From contig JAQFVV010006454.1 in NCBI GenBank assembly GCA_028023455.1, positions 464,001 through 528,000 of the forward strand: DNA of 64,000 nt. Direction: 5' to 3'. The notes beneath the pieces were generated by a model, which searched no databases, was not told the DNA's origin, and was given only the letters and a program-made list of their open reading frames with translations. Each line of letters begins with the position of its first letter. The first letter of the stretch is position 1. Made by a program: the position numbers and the translations under genes. This stretch comes from Epiperipatus broadwayi. Its lineage: Eukaryota > Onychophora > Udeonychophora > Euonychophora > Peripatidae. Positions 1-12,659 of the stretch are shown piece by piece.

Positions 1-269
1 TGTTGATAGAAAAGAGCTAAAATAAGTTAACATATAGATATTTGTGTTCTTATTTATCACTTAGAAATAATGAATTTAGAATCAAACTGGTAGATATAAA
101 AATAATATATATAATATTTGAAATACAACATAGATATAATCTTACAACCACACATCCCCATCAAATAAAGAATAGGTTGATTTTTTTCAGCCCATTGAAA
201 GGAAAATTCACTTCAATATTTACTGCAGTGATGCTTAAATACTGTCTAATGCTATAAATAAAACAGAAA

Positions 270-520
270 TCATATAATATTACAATACTAGTCAAAAAAA
301 AAAAAAATTTTACTAAAATTCTTCCAACAATCATGGTTTAATCTATTAACAAATAGGCCGTTTCAAATGAAATTTAACTAAACACACAAATATGTAGTAT
401 GTATAGTTGAATTTTACTTAAAAACGGTCTATTTGCTAATAGATGAAACCATGGTTATGGAAGAATTTATGTAAAATTTTGTTGGTTTTTTATTTTGGCT
501 AGAATTGTAATGGTATGTAA
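270..520. mobile_element. Foldback (MITE-like) element
   Basis: Inverted arms at about 278-365 and 425-512 match with scattered mismatches. Both carry a block reading CTTCCA, CATGGTTT, ATCTATTA, AAATAG in opposite orientation. The middle is about 60 bp of A/T-rich sequence. No coding capacity is visible, so this is a non-autonomous DNA element or hairpin repeat. Exact ends and target duplication are not clear. Confidence 0.6.
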
Positions 521-588
521 ATTGCTATTTTATTTGTGATGTTATATATATATATTTTATATATTTAACCCGTGCAAATCTTCGTTTT

Positions 589-590
<2 letters not shown>

Positions 591-664
<74 letters not shown>
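591..664. repeat. (TA)n microsatellite
   Basis: About 74 bp of nearly pure TA dinucleotide repeat. Confidence 0.95.
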
Positions 665-667
<3 letters not shown>

Positions 668-3000
668 ATGAGATAGGGTGATGGGGAAATGGAGTGAACC
701 TGGAGTGATGTTAAATCATCATCATTCCCAAGTCAAAAATATAATGAAATATCAATAATTTACAAAGCTATATATAAGATATATTTAAGGGATCATGAGA
801 TTAGAGAATCTCTGAGATCATTGAGAGATCAGCACAGCTAGATCAGAGGAGCAACTACAAACATAATTAACCATCAATCAGCATTATCAAAAAGTAAGTA
901 TAAGAAACCATTCCTCATCATGAATGATCTATCAAAATACATCAACACAATAAATCAGAATAAAATCAACATTCCATCTTGTGGCTGGATTTGAACAACA
1001 AAAATATAAATCAACAGTCAACCTTGTGACTGGATTGGAAATGGGTCTTCTGTAGACCAAGCTAACTATTGAGACTTTGTCAACTTGGGGAATTATTTAA
1101 ACATAACTTAGATGCATCACTTAAGTGCTCATCCATCAGAATACATAAGAATCAAATAATATTGCTGGGACATTAAAACATGTGGATCATCATCAGTGCT
1201 TAGACCACTTGTACCATTAATGTACTGTCCAACTATAAACCCTATTTCTATTAAGACTAAACTAAAATTATAAGAAGTGCATGGGTTTTAAAGAATATAA
1301 TCTTATGTGCCAACCAGGATGATGATTGATCATCTCTGGATGCCAAAAAGCACTAAATACACATACCCATTTATATATTTATCCCGTGTTCGAATCTAGT
1401 TCAGAGAACATAAGTACTATTGCTATATGTGACAAAGAGATTATGAAAACAATTTTTAACAATTGAATACAAGTTTATTAACAACAATAAAAACGAAATT
1501 TAAGTCTTTTAGGATAAGAGTTCTGATTTTGAATAGTATACAAAATTATATACACAACTAAAGTTATTACATTGACTTACAATATTTCTTAATAAGTACC
1601 TATAAACACATTCATATATCCATACACAGACATGCGTTTAGTAATATATAATAAAAACATTTCAATTAACATAAAATAAGTATTAAAAAAAGATTATATT
1701 TTATATGTGTTATATTTCACAAGCATTTATCTATATACACACCCATACATGCACGTGGGAGTAATTTCTGAACATATTTAACTTAACCTACAATAATACA
1801 TGATTAAAGCTTTTAAATTATATTTTAAATAATACAAATACTTATGCTAGGTTTGCTAAAACACTATATAGAATTGCACAGATTATTAACAAATTTAATT
1901 TTGTCAAATAATAAATAATAATTTTTATAATTAATAATTCCATTTTGAATATACATAAAATTTACATATTTAATCAATATTTTTAAAAAAATCAGTCGAT
2001 CAAATTCTATTACAGCTTTCTTTTATTCTTTTTTAAAAAACAATATAGACATTTTTTGAGATTAAAAACCTTTTTAACAGGTTACCCCTTAATTAATTAT
2101 AAATGTCATTAAATTTAAAAATATAGATTTAAAATGTCTTCCAAATGAATTATTTAAAACAACTCACTTTTGTATCCATGTTTGTCTGTGCTTCTCTGCA
2201 TATAGACACAGCAGCATACTTATAACTACTTCTTTATTTAGCTGGTGTTTTTTTGGGCAAGGTGTTTTTTGGTAAATCCAGGCAATTGTCATCATCAGGT
2301 AAAAGTACATAATTCAGGTATGGTTGGATTCCTCTCTTCTGCAGTTGGTTTTACTTAGACTTGCATTTGATAAGCTTGAGGCCAGCAAGCTCTTTTCAAG
2401 AACTTTTTTAAGGCTATAAATTACAAAGAATCTTGACCCTTTTCCTCCATGTGAATTCAAATTTCCACCAGTGAACTGTAGATCAGCCACTTCCTTGCAT
2501 TCTTATATCTTCATAGCAGTTCTCTTTATAATTAATTATACTAGACATCTTGGCAGCTACCTTTACTGTTGCCATTCTCTGCTGCAGTTACCAACTCTTC
2601 ACAAAGCTCTTCTGCTAATCACTTCTCAAAAATATTACAACCAAACTTTGCAGTTGGCCTAGTTGGCCACTGCTCAAAATATTAAAACCAACTCTTACAA
2701 AACTGCAAGCAAAACTAACTGATATTTTTTATCAGTCTTTTTATAAAATCATCTGAGTTGATAACAACACCTTGATCGAAAGCAAAGTTTCATTTTTATC
2801 TCTCTAATCCCTTTTGAAAACAATCTTGAAATTTTTGTCAAAGTGTAATATGCATGTTTTCACTTAGGGAATTTTTAATAGGTAAAAATTTTATTTAATT
2901 AATTAAAAAATTTCCAAAATACCATACCTGTTTTTAAATTTCAAAATCACAATAATAATAATACAATATTTATATATATTCAGACCTTTTAAAAGTTTAA
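665..3000. other. Unassigned stretch with an LTR- or promoter-like start
   Basis: From 665 to about 1,400 the base mix is richer in G+C than its surroundings. It contains a TATA-like run (about 768-788), then roughly 100 bp ending in a strong donor-like GTAAGTA at 894. Two imperfect copies of a CTTGTGRCTGGATT block lie at about 979 and 1,024. This could be the remains of an LTR or a cellular first exon, but I see no open frame. From 1,400 to 3,000 only A/T-rich non-coding sequence is visible. Confidence 0.3.
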
Positions 3001-3017
3001 TTTATAAAACTATATTA

Positions 3018-3727
3018 GTGTGTGGTATGCAATCCAATTGGTTACAATATATATATAGTCTTTGCAAATATTCATCAGATAAAGGCAAAAATATTGAAAT
3101 ATATTCGAATGAATTATTAAATGTTGGCTACAGTTATAATCACATATATAATGTTATTAGAGATTTTAATACAAAAAATATAAAAATAAAAAGTTTAATA
3201 ATATTGATTCTCCTGCTAATAATAAAATATGAATATCAATTCCATATATTTCAAATGATCAAGTAAACTTTATAAGGAAAATTTATAAAGATATATGTGA
3301 TATTGCATTTTACACACCTCCTACATTAAAAAAATTAATAAATAACTCCAAAGATAAAACCTCATTTATAAATAAAAATCGTGTCATTTATAAATGGATA
3401 TGTAGGTGTGGCAATGGGTGTATAGGTGAATCTAGATGTATGTTGGAAAAAAGAACTAAAGAACACTTGCTATTATTAAAACGTGTTCAGAAATTGAAAC
3501 AAAATTGCATAGTAGATAATAATATTTCAGCATCTGTTTTTTATGACCATAATAAATCATGTAGTTATGGTTTTGACTTCAATTTTAACAATGTAAAAAT
3601 ATTGCAAATTGAAAGAAATAATAATAAAAGAAAAATAAAGGAAGCTATGTTAATATACAAATATAAACATGACTTAATTAACAGGCAAGCAGAAAACGTT
3701 AAGATCATTGAATTGTGGGAAAGTTAG
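3018..3727 (+). pseudogene. Penelope-like element, 5'-truncated, GIY-YIG end with one frameshift
   Basis: The translation matches the C-terminal half of the PLE proteins at 12.6-15.2 kb. It begins near their LCKYSSDK block (the end of the reverse transcriptase thumb region). It continues in another frame from about 3,233 through ISNDQVNFIRKIY, the Cys-rich linker (CRCG), a YIG-like CIGES, the EKR..EH helix, the FYDHNKSC block and a C-terminus in IIELWES. One frameshift lies at about 3,190-3,230, and all reverse transcriptase catalytic motifs are missing. In the family, this C-terminal domain is the endonuclease that nicks target DNA. The copy is dead. It is clearly a different lineage from the 12.6-15.2 kb pair. 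An RNA-fold motif follows the stop codon. Confidence 0.85.
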
Positions 3728-3738
3728 CATTTCAAAGC

Positions 3739-3790
3739 TTTAGTTGACACAGATTACTGAGATAATCGAAAGCGCTCCTAAGTGGATAAA
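3739..3790 (+). ncRNA. Hammerhead-like three-way junction motif in PLE 3' region
   Basis: Twelve bases after the stop codon the sequence can fold as follows: helix I (3739-3742 with 3787-3790), core TTGACAC at 3744-3750, helix II (GATTA 3752-3756 with TAATC 3763-3767), GAAA at 3768-3771, self-complementary GCGC at 3772-3775, and helix III (TCC 3776-3778 with GGA 3784-3786). Order and GAAA match a hammerhead ribozyme, a motif known from PLEs. The core differs from CTGATGA at several positions, so self-cleavage is doubtful. The same fold with compensatory changes occurs at 15,205-15,261. Confidence 0.5.
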
Positions 3791-6700
3791 ATTTTTAATT
3801 ATTTAGTTACTGTATTTACAAATATTATATATATATATATATGAGTTATACAATAGTTATGTTTACTTCCCAAACTTACATATAAAATATAAAAAATGCA
3901 TAACGCTTCTTGAAAAAAAAAGATTTTTAACAAAAAAATTGATTACCAGTGCTTAATTTAATAAAAGAGCAATACTGATACTTCAAAATCATATAGAAAA
4001 TTATAAAGATGGTACACTGGGCTTAAAATTGAAATAATGGCAAAATATATAAGTGAGAAAACTATCACATTTTACTGAAATCATTGAAGCAATCAGTTGA
4101 ATAAATAACCATAACAAGTGAAAATAAATGAATAAAATATCAAGTTAATTTTAAAAACTTACAAATAAATCAGATGATGTGATAAAAAATCTTTTGGGGA
4201 GTGATGTATTAAAAACAAGTTATAGAACAGTAGTTTTAAATGTATAAAGATATTTATTCAGCGTTTAACTGATAATAGTTAAAATGCTAGACGGTAAATG
4301 AGCTGGATGTAAAAATAAGTATCACTCTTTGTCAATACGATATCATGTCATTATATATAGAATTGAAGATGATGACAAGTTCTGTTGACATCCTTCAATT
4401 TAAGCATCATCCAGCAAAATATTGTGAGTTCATGATAATTGCATCATTGTTTGCAATATCCATCGTCATCGATTTACTGAGCGTAATTTTGCACAATATG
4501 TTGTTGTTGTCTTAATAGTAGTAGTTGTAGTAGTAGTAGCAGTACTAGTAGTAGTAATAGTAGTCAAGGAATAGCAGTAGTAGAAATAGTAATAATAATT
4601 ATTATTATTATTTAGTGTTTCATAAGAAAAAAGCAGCATAATTCCAAAGAGGAAAAAGTATATAAATGCAGTATTCTAAATTATCAATTAAAGAGAAGTG
4701 AAATCAATGTTGAAAAAATCCAAATTAAATTTTTTATTGTCAAATTATTATTTAAAATATTTTACGTAATTATAATTATTAAAGATTTTATAAAGTATAA
4801 ATTATATCCAGTTATTTTGCTGTTAAATCTGAAAAAATAAACCTTTGGCAGCATTCTTTTTTTTTCATAAAATTGTTCTTCAAATTAATTTTTTTTTTCG
4901 AGTGATTGTTTTTTGCGGAGCTGCACTGTTATATTAAAAGATTTGCTTAATTTTATCCGTCATCAATTCTAAATTTTCATATGAATCCCTATAATTTGCT
5001 TAATTTTGGTTTATCCATATTTCTTTTAATAGTGTATGAGCTATGTATTCAGAGACACAATTTATTATAAAGAACAAATAGTAAGCAGGCTCTAGTCATT
5101 TCTATGCTTTATATATTCAATTTCTGTCAGTGATTACATTTATCAGCAATAAATGGTGATTCAATTACAATTTGCAATCAGGATAGACCTTTATTACATA
5201 TATGCATAATGATTTTCAACGTTAATTTAATCTTCCATTTCGCAGGGATGTTACGAATATTAACCACCATCAACATCAATTTTATTCCCTTTTTGTAAAC
5301 ACTGTCTGCTTAATTTACCTGATAAATAATCGGATTAGTGTGATTGATCTTCCATTTTAACTGGTGTTGTTGTTACCGCTTTATTTATGCATAATCTTCC
5401 GATGCAGTAATATGCACGAATCTAAAATTACAAACAATCTACATCTGACTTTTGCTCCTGTTTTATTCACTTTATTAAAAAAAATGGACAAGAAAGGACA
5501 AAAAATAACTTATGTATTTTATAAATTAATGGACAATGTAAATTGTAATATATATTTTTCAATTTTAAATTTACATTTTCCTTTATAAAACTAAAATCCA
5601 AATTCATTGCTCACGTAAAATGAAGATGATTATGATCATGGTTGTTATTATAATAAATTAAAGTAAAATACTTTGCACAAATGATTACATTTGGTGGAAT
5701 TTTCATCTATCTGATAATTTCAATAATATTTAATTAGCACATATTAGATTTGAAACATTTATTAAGAAAATGCACTGATGGAGTTTTTATTTATTTACTG
5801 AATAATTATCTCTATATAAATTTTTACTTACTTCATATTATAGTAAATATTGAAATTAATCGCTATTACATTATTACTTACAAATCCAATTGCCATATTA
5901 ATTATTGGTACAAATTTGATTTAAATTCTCCAACTTATCCTAATAATTCATAAACTTTAAATTAATTTGTGTAATGGGTACATATTTAAATATTACTGGA
6001 ATATTAACTTTATATTTTTTTTCTTATTTTACAATATCTCATTCATAATCGTGTATCACTATTTAAAATAAGAAATACCTTCAAAGGCACAAAATTTTCT
6101 CCTATGTTTATGGTTAATTTCCTTTTATTAAACCTTTTCATTGAATATTAAACACATTCTTTTTAAAAAAAGATTATAAATGTTGATTTAGTTTTATATA
6201 AACTTGAAAATATATTATATCACTTAATATTTAATTTATTAAAACATTATACAATTATATAAAAACAAATAAAATAGAAATTTACAAAAGTAAAAATAAG
6301 AAAAACAACAAGAAAAAAAGACATTCTAAGACTTTAAACAATATTTTCTTTTTTATATAAGGTTTGAATCTTTAAAAAAAAGCATATAAGTAAAAATAAT
6401 TATATATTTTTAATAATAAAATGTATTTAAAAGTAATGACAATATATTTTTAAGAAATAGTTACTGATTCGGCCTGATCGTTTCTTCTTGTTATCAATTT
6501 ATTTATGAAAATAATACTTTTTTTTTAAGATAGATGTTAAACAAGCCAATATTTAATGATCGCATGTATTCCTGATACAAAACAATAAGACTTTTTCTGA
6601 TGTACTTGGCAAAACGAAAGGTAAGTTTTACTTCAATTTGAAAGTTTATTCTATTATTTTTTTTTTCAGCAGTGGGTCTGAATAACATGAGTTCAAATTA

Positions 6701-8320
6701 TTGCCAAAGCAAACAGTGAAGCAAGCCGTAAAACTCTGCTTAGCATCGTAATTTAATGAATGTTCACTTTCAGTGGAAATTTTAAGTGGATTCTATATTG
6801 TGGTTTTCTCTTTTACAGTGTTCCAAACTTTTATTGAGCACACACACACATTTATATTAAATTTTATTTTTTATTATATTTCATCATTTTATTATTTCAA
6901 TTTGTATGCGTATTTTTACTTGGTTAACAATAGAACTTTGCCTTTCTCCGTTGTCTCTAAATAGTACTCGATTCATATGTAACATTATACTTAATATCCT
7001 CTTCAAAAATGGAAGAAGAAATTCGAGTCATTTTTGTTGAAATCTTTATTTTATTTAACATTGCACTAATATCATCTTATCCTAAAAAGGAAAGACAAAT
7101 TCAAGTCATTTATGTTGAAATATTAATTTTATTGAAATATATAATTTGATACTTTGACTCATTACTTTTTTCATATGACATTGTTGTATTTTATTACTGG
7201 ATTCTTGCAGTCAAATATGTACCCATTTTAGATATTAATTGTTTTACAGTTTTTAATTTCACTAACATCTTGTTTTAAATTTATGTGTTAATAAAGTGAT
7301 AATTCAAATTGCCTGACATTTTCTGTTTGCTTTCGTGATCTTGGATTTCTGTTATTCTATTTGATAAAATAAAGTTAAAGAAATTTCTACACTACCGATG
7401 TCATCATCAACAATTACATTAAGTCATGTCAATAGGAGAACTGCTTCAAATTCTCAGATTATTTTTCAGTACTTTATTCAGAAATGATGGTTTATCTTTC
7501 TCTTGGCAATCAGTAGTATATTTTGATTATAGCCATTGGTATCCACAACATTAATCACAAGCATAGTACAACTACCTTGCATTAATCATACTAAATAATC
7601 AATTTAGGAATCATTTTTATTTGACAACTATGTAAGCCACAAAATCTGCACCTCTATTTTAAAAAATGATGTAATGTTTTATGTAAACTCTGATATTTCT
7701 GTAAGATAAATTTGGACATATAAACCGAAGCCTTCTATGATAAGTCATATTAGAAACACTAATGAATTTTAATATTTTACCATCCAGTAATTCTTTCAAA
7801 AGTCCATATATTTTTTCCTTTCTTCCATCTTTTCTGACATGTTAAATAACAAAGCTTTTCATGCTCTTTTTTTTTTCTTGGTAAAACATTTTATAACAAT
7901 AATAAGCTTAATTGTAGCTTTCTTTCTTTTTATACAAGGTTTTTTTTTTTTAGTATTCATTACTGCATATAATTTATTTACATTTAAGTCTCTTTTAGGT
8001 GCCTTTGGTGTTATTTGAATTTGATTTTTGTAATAATATTTATAAAGGCCAGATTTATCAACTGACTATATATTGCAATCAATAAATGTATGTTTTTTTA
8101 TTCCAGACCAAATGAACTATTGAACGAAAAAAATGTTAGAAAGAGCTGGTGTTTTTATATTAAAATATAATTATTATAGTGTTTAACAAATTTTATAAAT
8201 ATATTCAAAGAATAATAAAAAAAAACCAGTATAATCGACAAACTATATTACCTAGCAAAATCTTAAGCTAATAATAAACAAATTCGGGAGAAAAAAACCA
8301 AAAATATTGTATTTAAATAA
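3791..8320. other. Long non-coding stretch, A/T-rich
   Basis: No coding or structural feature is supported here. There is a short TA tract at about 3,826-3,841 and an interrupted TAG/TAA microsatellite at about 4,516-4,610. An imperfect local duplication reads GAAATTC(G/A)AGTCATTT at about 7,020 and 7,097. Short open frames are scattered and look like chance. Confidence 0.6.
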
Positions 8321-8329
8321 CTGGAAGAA

Positions 8330-9960
8330 ACGATAATTATGATTATTAAACCAAAAACTAATGTTATTGTTGCTGATTCTTTAAGTAATTAGCTTATCAA
8401 ATTTTGGAGATCTATTTGTGACTGGCTGTTAAACTCAAAGCTGTATTTAATAATAAACGATGTTTTTTTTTTGTTTTTTTATGAATGTCTTTGCCAAAAA
8501 TGATATAACACTCTCTAGGCTTTGTCATGTATTTTCGGATATTAAATTTTAATTTTAACCCAAAAGTGCTTTATACTTGATCACTGCAACATAGATCTAT
8601 TATTTTCTCCTGTTCCAAAATATTTTATGTTATTTTCTTCTTCAATAAATTGATTTAAAATTCATATATTGCCTTCCTGTGTGCTTCTTTCTGTGGATAA
8701 CAATAATGTACAACAAAGTCCAGTTAAATGCCCATCAACAATATTTTTCAATTTTCCTATAAATATATCTTCATTTATCAATTCTGAAAACGAATAAAAC
8801 ATGTCACAGTTTGTTTCTTGTACAAACTTACATTATACTTTCAACTTTTTCTTGAATGCCAGTAATACTGTTTCCTTGTAGTCTTAAATTTAGTTTATTT
8901 ATTAATGAAAATATGTATGAGAAGTAAACTACTCTAGAAATTCAATTGTTGTCACTGAAAATATTTCTCAATTCTAAATTCTTTGTTTGTAGAAATGTTT
9001 CAACTTCCTTTCTTAATTCATAAAGTTGCATTAATATTTTTCCTTTGATAGCCATCATATTTCTGCATTAGATACTAAATTTTTATGACCACATCCCATT
9101 TTATTGCATAAACTTGAAAATGCATTTAATATAGTTTGTTACTTTTATGGATTGATTAAGAACATTATTCAAGTCAGAAGACAATGCTGGAGATATATAA
9201 CACAATGAGAAAAATGTTGTCTTCCACAATTTGTTTTTTTTTTCTTTTTTTGCATCTCCTGAATATTTTCCAGTCATACTTGTCACTTTATCAGTACATA
9301 AACCAACACTTTTTTTAATTAAAAGAATGTTTTCAGACATAATTATCAACTGCTTTAAATATACCTGAAGTAGGTATATGATTAGGAAGTTCAATACAAC
9401 AAAAAAATTCTATTTTACATCACTGATTTTGTAATCACCATTAAGAATATAACATAGAAGTATGGCTTTATTAGTGAAACATCTGTAGATTCATCTAATT
9501 GCTGATTTTTATAATAATTGATCTCCAACCTCAATTGCTAATTCACTAAATCTGTGTAAAATAATATTGTTAGAAAAGGCAAAGTTTTAATTTTGTCACA
9601 ACACGAACAACCCTAGGATTTTCTAACTCAAGTCTATTAAATATAATTTAATTAAGATTTCAGCAATAAAGTACTGCTTTCTGCAAATAGTAATCCTGAG
9701 AGAAACTGAATATGACACATTTACTGAAGACTTATTGACTAAAATAGATTTTTTAAAAGATGATTTTTATTTTTTCTTGTGATATCATATTATTACTTAT
9801 AAATGGATTTTGTATGCAATTTTTCTCAATTTCTTTACTTGGAAAAACATTGTTGCTTTTGTTGATGACTGATGCATTTTGTTATGATGAGTTTCATAAA
9901 TTTTTCTATCTTCTACTTCTGTATCAGTAAAAATATGACCAACTGACAGCTCAATGATGA
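8330..9960 (-). pseudogene. hAT-superfamily transposase relic (ZBED5/SCAND3-like)
   Basis: Reading the minus strand across several frames recovers family landmarks in the right order. LDESTDVS sits at about 9,475-9,498 (it carries an acidic residue of the RNase H-like fold). CTDKVTSMTGK comes next, then SLCYISPALSS and LNNVLNQSIKVTNYIK. Further on are a decayed match to the RWLSRGK..LYELRKEVETFL block, an LNLRLQG block, and a C-terminal part resembling the dimerisation end (FWVKIKI.YPKIHDKA.RVLYHF). The longest intact piece is 97 codons (9,101-9,394). Many stops and frameshifts make it inactive. Such transposases cut and paste DNA, and relatives have been domesticated in animals, but nothing here suggests that. 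Terminal inverted repeats were not located. Confidence 0.75.
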
Positions 9961-11302
9961 TTGGTTCTACAAAATGATCTTGTAACTAACACAAGATTTT
10001 ATTTTTATAAAAAAAATAATATACTAAATGATTATTGTGAAATATGCAACAATATTGCTATATGATGTTTTGGTTATTTAATAATAAACATATAATTTAT
10101 AGACCATAAAGTAATGATATTGATGTACATGTAAAGACAATTTGTACTTGAAACTAAAACAAAAGAAAAACAGATTTTTAAAGATTAGATAAAGCTTTAG
10201 GTTATTGGTCTCGTTTTAATAGTAATTTCAGTATTTGAGATGGAAATGAGAATTTTCCAATTGTCTTGAGGATGGAATGTTGTCATGCAAATCCATAAAG
10301 TATTTCTATTTAAGAGATTGCACTAACATTTTTTCAGGTTGTATATATTTCCCAGCATCTTAGCCTCAAAAAGTAGCAAACTATATTGTTGTTATATTTT
10401 ATTTGAATCAGCTTTCAAGTCTCAGAAATTCTCATGAGAAAAGCTTCAATTACAAAGATTATATTGGAATTTTGTAATTAAGGTTTTAAATAGCTAGTTG
10501 TATTTAAATTGAGTAACTATTGTTATTTGTTCATATTGAACCGTGTATTTAATGTATAATAATCAAATTTTTCATCTATCTCAGGATTTCAATGTACTAT
10601 CCATGCTTTTTTTATTTGTTAAATACCAAATAGATCTCTGCAAAACATTGGATATGGGAATTGATATAAAAAGTATGTATATATTTTTGTGATAAAAAGT
10701 GCATGAGAAAGTCAATCATATATGCATTAATATAATAGAAATAGAGAAAAATAATAAAAATAAATTAGATAGGTAGCAGTTGTGGTTGAGGCAGTTACAA
10801 TGAAAAAAAAAGTAGCATGATAAGTGAAATTATTGGAAGCTTAAATAACCTTGTATGCTAATAAGAAAAAACTGAAGAATATGGAAAAAGAAATATGATA
10901 AAAAAAATTCAGCAGTGAACTGAATGACCATTGAGAAATATAGAAAATGTTTATATCATCCTAAAGATAGAAAAGGATGCTATGAAAAATGAAAAAAACA
11001 ACAGCAAACAAATGATGTTAAGGAAAATAGAAGTAATCAAAAGATATTGGTGAAAATGGAAAATGATCAGAAAAATCATGTTTGAGATGGTTTCCAAAAT
11101 ATAACAAAGCATTAAATGAGAATAAAATAAAGACAGAAATATAAAATAGAAGGTGATATATGTCATGTGCAGAGCATAATATTACAGAAAGCTGAAAAAA
11201 TAAATCAAATGTTGGAGAGAAGGAACAACTAAAATGTTACAAGAAAACAGAGTAAGGAAGAATTGAAAGAACAGTGAGAAATGTGAAAAGTGAATAAATG
11301 CA

Positions 11303-11333
<31 letters not shown>

Positions 11334-11700
11334 CAAATGTTAAAGGGGATGACAAGAAATGAACATTTGAGATATGCTTAATTATAAAAAGAATAAAAAT
11401 AACTCAAAAAGATGTAATTGAAGATTATCAGGTGATAAAAAATGAGTAAGAGCACCATATAAAAGAACTTATGAAGAAGTATTACAAAATAGTAAAACTA
11501 AAGATGGTTAAAAAGTTAGGTCATTAAATCAGTAAGTAGGATTATAAGGAAAAATCTAATCTCCACAAACCAGGCATGAGTCATCCATAAAAGATATCAA
11601 TTACTTTTTAAGATAATGCAGGGTAATTTAACTTAAGTCTTATTATGAAAATTTGTTTATCAATTGGCATAAAAATAGTTTTTTTTAATATATATATATA
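9961..11700. other. Non-coding stretch with purine-rich track
   Basis: No gene recognised. From about 10,730 to 11,300 the plus strand is markedly purine-rich (many GAAAA and GAGAAA words), which may be a decayed coding region of unknown origin. A TA tract lies at about 11,303-11,331. Confidence 0.4.
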
Positions 11701-11900
11701 TATATGATAATCAAAACAAGTTATAAATTTCATAAATTGCCTTTAAGTTTGCATTTTATGATCACTAGCTAGAGCTTAGCAATCATCTCCAAATAAGCTT
11801 TCTTTACATAAATGCCGAAAAAATAAAATCTCTTTTGGCATTTATGTAAACAAAGCTTGTTTGGAGCTGATTGCTAAACTCCATTTCATAATCATATATA
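11700..11900. mobile_element. Foldback element, family F1
   Basis: The core is a long hairpin: AAGCTTTCTTTACATAAATG (from about 11,798) pairs with the complementary sequence ending about 11,862, around an A-rich loop. The outer part (AAGTTATAAATTTCATAA) is shared with 33,569-34,030 and internal words with 15,395-15,475, so this is a dispersed non-autonomous family. Confidence 0.6.
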
Positions 11901-12019
11901 TATATATTATAAAAAGAAAATCAATTGATTAAGGCATAATATAATAATTACTGAGGTAGATATCCGATTAAATGGATGATTTATAGCAATATTTTTTAAA
12001 AATAATATTATGTGGTCTG

Positions 12020-12140
12020 TATAATTTAGTAGATTTCACTAAAGAAACAAAACTCTCCATGCAGCTTATGTAAGCATAAAGATTGGTGATCATGTGATGT
12101 TTGATAGATTTTACTAATGATGATATCAGCAGTGCTCAAC
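12020..12140. mobile_element. Partial copy of foldback family F2
   Basis: AAACTCTCCAT, GCAGCTTATGTAAGCATAAA and GGTGATCATGTGAT match, in reverse orientation, the element at 46,300-46,535. The first word also occurs in the termini at 60,970-61,290. Confidence 0.55.
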
Positions 12141-12150
12141 TTCATAATTT

Positions 12151-12152
12151 TT

Positions 12153-12196
<44 letters not shown>
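12151..12196. repeat. (TA)n microsatellite
   Basis: About 46 bp of TA repeat joining an F2 fragment to the next foldback. Confidence 0.9.
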
Positions 12197-12197
<1 letters not shown>

Positions 12198-12199
12198 AG

Positions 12200-12435
12200 T
12201 ATATTTATAATATGTGGAAATATCTGTTTAAATTTTCATATGATATATAAAAATCACTGTCAGATGTTAATAGACAAATAGCAGCAAAGGGTAAATGCTT
12301 TTTGCATTCAAAAGCATATATTGTACACTTTTGAATGCAGATACCATTTGCAATTTCTTATTTGTCTATTAACATCTTGCAGTGATTTTTATCATATGAA
12401 AATTTAAACAGATTTTTCCACATATAAAATTTCGA
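12200..12435. mobile_element. Foldback element with inner hairpin
   Basis: Arms 12,203-12,303 and about 12,338-12,432 are imperfect inverted copies (shared blocks CTGTTTAAATTTTCATATGA and GATGTTAATAGACAAATA). The tip is a second hairpin, GCATTCAAAAG with CTTTTGAATGC. No coding capacity. Confidence 0.7.
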
Positions 12436-12460
12436 ATATTTCCATATGTTAAAAATTGAC

Positions 12461-12465
<5 letters not shown>

Positions 12466-12502
<37 letters not shown>
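12466..12502. repeat. (CA)n(TA)n microsatellite at the palindrome edge
   Basis: A CA tract runs into TA repeats directly at the outer end of the left PLE arm, where the inverted homology stops. Confidence 0.9.
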
Positions 12503-12504
<2 letters not shown>

Positions 12505-12571
12505 ATATACAAATCAATATATATATCAAAATACAGTACAATTTATATAAATTATATTCTTTTAGAAGTAC

Positions 12572-12602
12572 TTTCGACTATACACTTTGTAGTCTTTATC
12601 AA
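12572..12602 (-). ncRNA. Hammerhead-like motif, left-arm copy
   Basis: Mirror copy of the motif described at 15,205-15,261. TTGATAA lies at 12,596-12,602 and GAAA at 12,572-12,575 on the minus strand, with the GACTA/TAGTC stem between them. The flanking helix I and III sequences are also present, with one extra base 3' of the motif in this arm. Confidence 0.45.
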
Positions 12603-12659
12603 CTATATAATGTTGAATAATCAAAACGAGACAACACTTAACAATACCCATAGTTCAAT

